Shown: positions 63,629-64,000 of the stretch, piece by piece
How positions within the stretch are numbered: position 1 is the stretch's first letter
Layout: each line of letters opens with the position of its first letter
DNA from: Thermococcus sibiricus MM 739
Lineage (GTDB): Archaea > Methanobacteriota_B > Thermococci > Thermococcales > Thermococcaceae
Direction of reading: 5' to 3'
Assembly (NCBI RefSeq): GCF_000022545.1
Contig: NC_012883.1
Location: forward strand, 496,001 to 560,000
Length of the DNA stretch: 64,000 bases
Notes under the pieces: model-generated
Told to the model about the DNA's origin: nothing
The model's database searches: none
What the model saw: only the letters and a program-made list of their open reading frames with translations
Translations under genes and position numbers: made by a program

Positions 63629-64000
63629 ATGATGCACCAGCGTTTTAAAACCAAAGAAGAAAAGTCCAAATTCAAACAAATTTTGGAGGCTATATCAAAG
63701 CTCGGCACTAAGGAACTCCTTGTGTACTGGATGGATCAGGAGGTAAAGGAAGCGGAAATGTACCATAGGCTTTACGCAATAAGTAGTGAGGTTAACTGGG
63801 ATGAGAAAGTTTCAAAGCTTTTCTTGGATATGTACAACGATTGTCTGGAACACGCTGAGACACTGCTAAAGCTTTATCGTACGATGTATCCAGATGAGGA
63901 AGTTATTAAGGTCGATCTCCCTGCCTTAGAGGTAGAGCTGTCCGAGAAACGCTTGAGGGATTTGGTGTATCAAGGGAGACTTCAAGAGATCCTCGAATAC
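63629..64000 (+). CDS. ferritin-like/rubrerythrin-related protein (partial, runs off the window)
   Basis: The frame is open to the window end, giving 124 residues. WMDQEVKEAEMYHRL and DMYNDCLEHAETLLKLY are two helices with Glu and His in ferritin-like spacing for a di-iron site (E...ExxH...E). The following segment up to the border is less typical. Iron or oxidative-stress function is likely for the family. GGTG at 63619 precedes the ATG at 63629; a second ATG follows directly. Confidence 0.6.
   Translation, partial: MMHQRFKTKEEKSKFKQILEAISKLGTKELLVYWMDQEVKEAEMYHRLYAISSEVNWDEKVSKLFLDMYNDCLEHAETLLKLYRTMYPDEEVIKVDLPALEVELSEKRLRDLVYQGRLQEILEY

Overview
The window comes from a hyperthermophilic euryarchaeon of the order Thermococcales (Thermococcus/Pyrococcus group), probably a low-GC Thermococcus. 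The indicators are reverse gyrase, a partial ADP-forming acetyl-CoA synthetase, ribose-1,5-bisphosphate isomerase, Taw3, TFS, PCNA plus GINS, endonuclease Q, the HerA/NurA/Mre11/Rad50 operon, a Pyrococcus-type galactose cluster and an S-layer protein. Promoters have archaeal form (purine-rich BRE followed by an AT-rich TATA box) and ribosome binding sites are mostly GGTG or GGAGG. Assignments rest on reading the translations and on recalled family features; no database search was run.

Layout. 1-9.6 kb: end of acdA, reverse gyrase (rgy), a SWIM zinc-finger protein, infB (no intein), a PP-loop ATPase, gltX, ndk. 9.7-17.7 kb: C69/secernin-type peptidase, small multidrug-export-like membrane protein, the TldD/TldE peptidase pair, a frameshifted secreted DUF4350-type protein, cobalamin adenosyltransferase, aspartate/glutamate racemase. 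17.7-18.1 kb: an island of IS200/IS605 debris holding a stand-alone omegaRNA-like unit with a TnpB tail. 18.1-26.6 kb: RNase H-like exonuclease, tRNA-His, taw3, R15P isomerase, PLP aminotransferase, a GC-rich structured element, an HTH regulator, phosphopantothenate synthetase, three unrecognised genes and a probable C/D box sRNA. 26.7-34.0 kb: nurA-herA-(unknown 210-aa gene)-mre11-rad50, one tightly overlapping minus-strand operon for DNA end resection. 34.1-41.2 kb: hydantoin-racemase-type gene with a truncated DUF917 gene, a frameshifted Lrp regulator, TFS-small ORF-PCNA-GINS, a Mo/W-pterin oxidoreductase, two DUF59-like proteins, aldo-keto reductase. 41.2-45.9 kb: split LysO exporter, then L44e-S27e-aIF2alpha-Nop10-PAC2 and endonuclease Q. 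45.9-51.6 kb: galactoside gene cluster (galT, GH1 glycosidase, MFS transporter, GH57 galactosidase, galK). 51.7-58.1 kb: thiL, then an accessory stretch with one intact VapBC-type pair, two decayed toxin-antitoxin pairs (MNT-HEPN and DUF104-PIN), an HTH-10 regulator and an ABC-2 transporter. 58.1-64.0 kb: AmrS-type radical SAM enzyme, a two-repeat protein of unknown function, the S-layer gene with an elaborate upstream region, a COG1031 radical SAM enzyme, and the start of a ferritin-like gene.

Genes working together. The HerA-NurA pair and Mre11-Rad50 resect DNA ends for recombination, and the uncharacterised 210-aa protein is translationally coupled to Mre11. TFS, PCNA and GINS link transcription and replication. 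Endonuclease Q ends in a PCNA-binding motif. The galactose cluster would import and cleave galactosides, phosphorylate galactose and convert it to UDP-galactose.

The most notable observations are the solo omegaRNA-like unit, the unknown recombination-operon protein, the C/D sRNA-like repeat region, the operator around the vapBC promoter, and a recurring pattern of single-base frameshifts, several of them in homopolymers (G7, A8, A7, A6), which may be real decay, transcriptional slippage or sequencing error.
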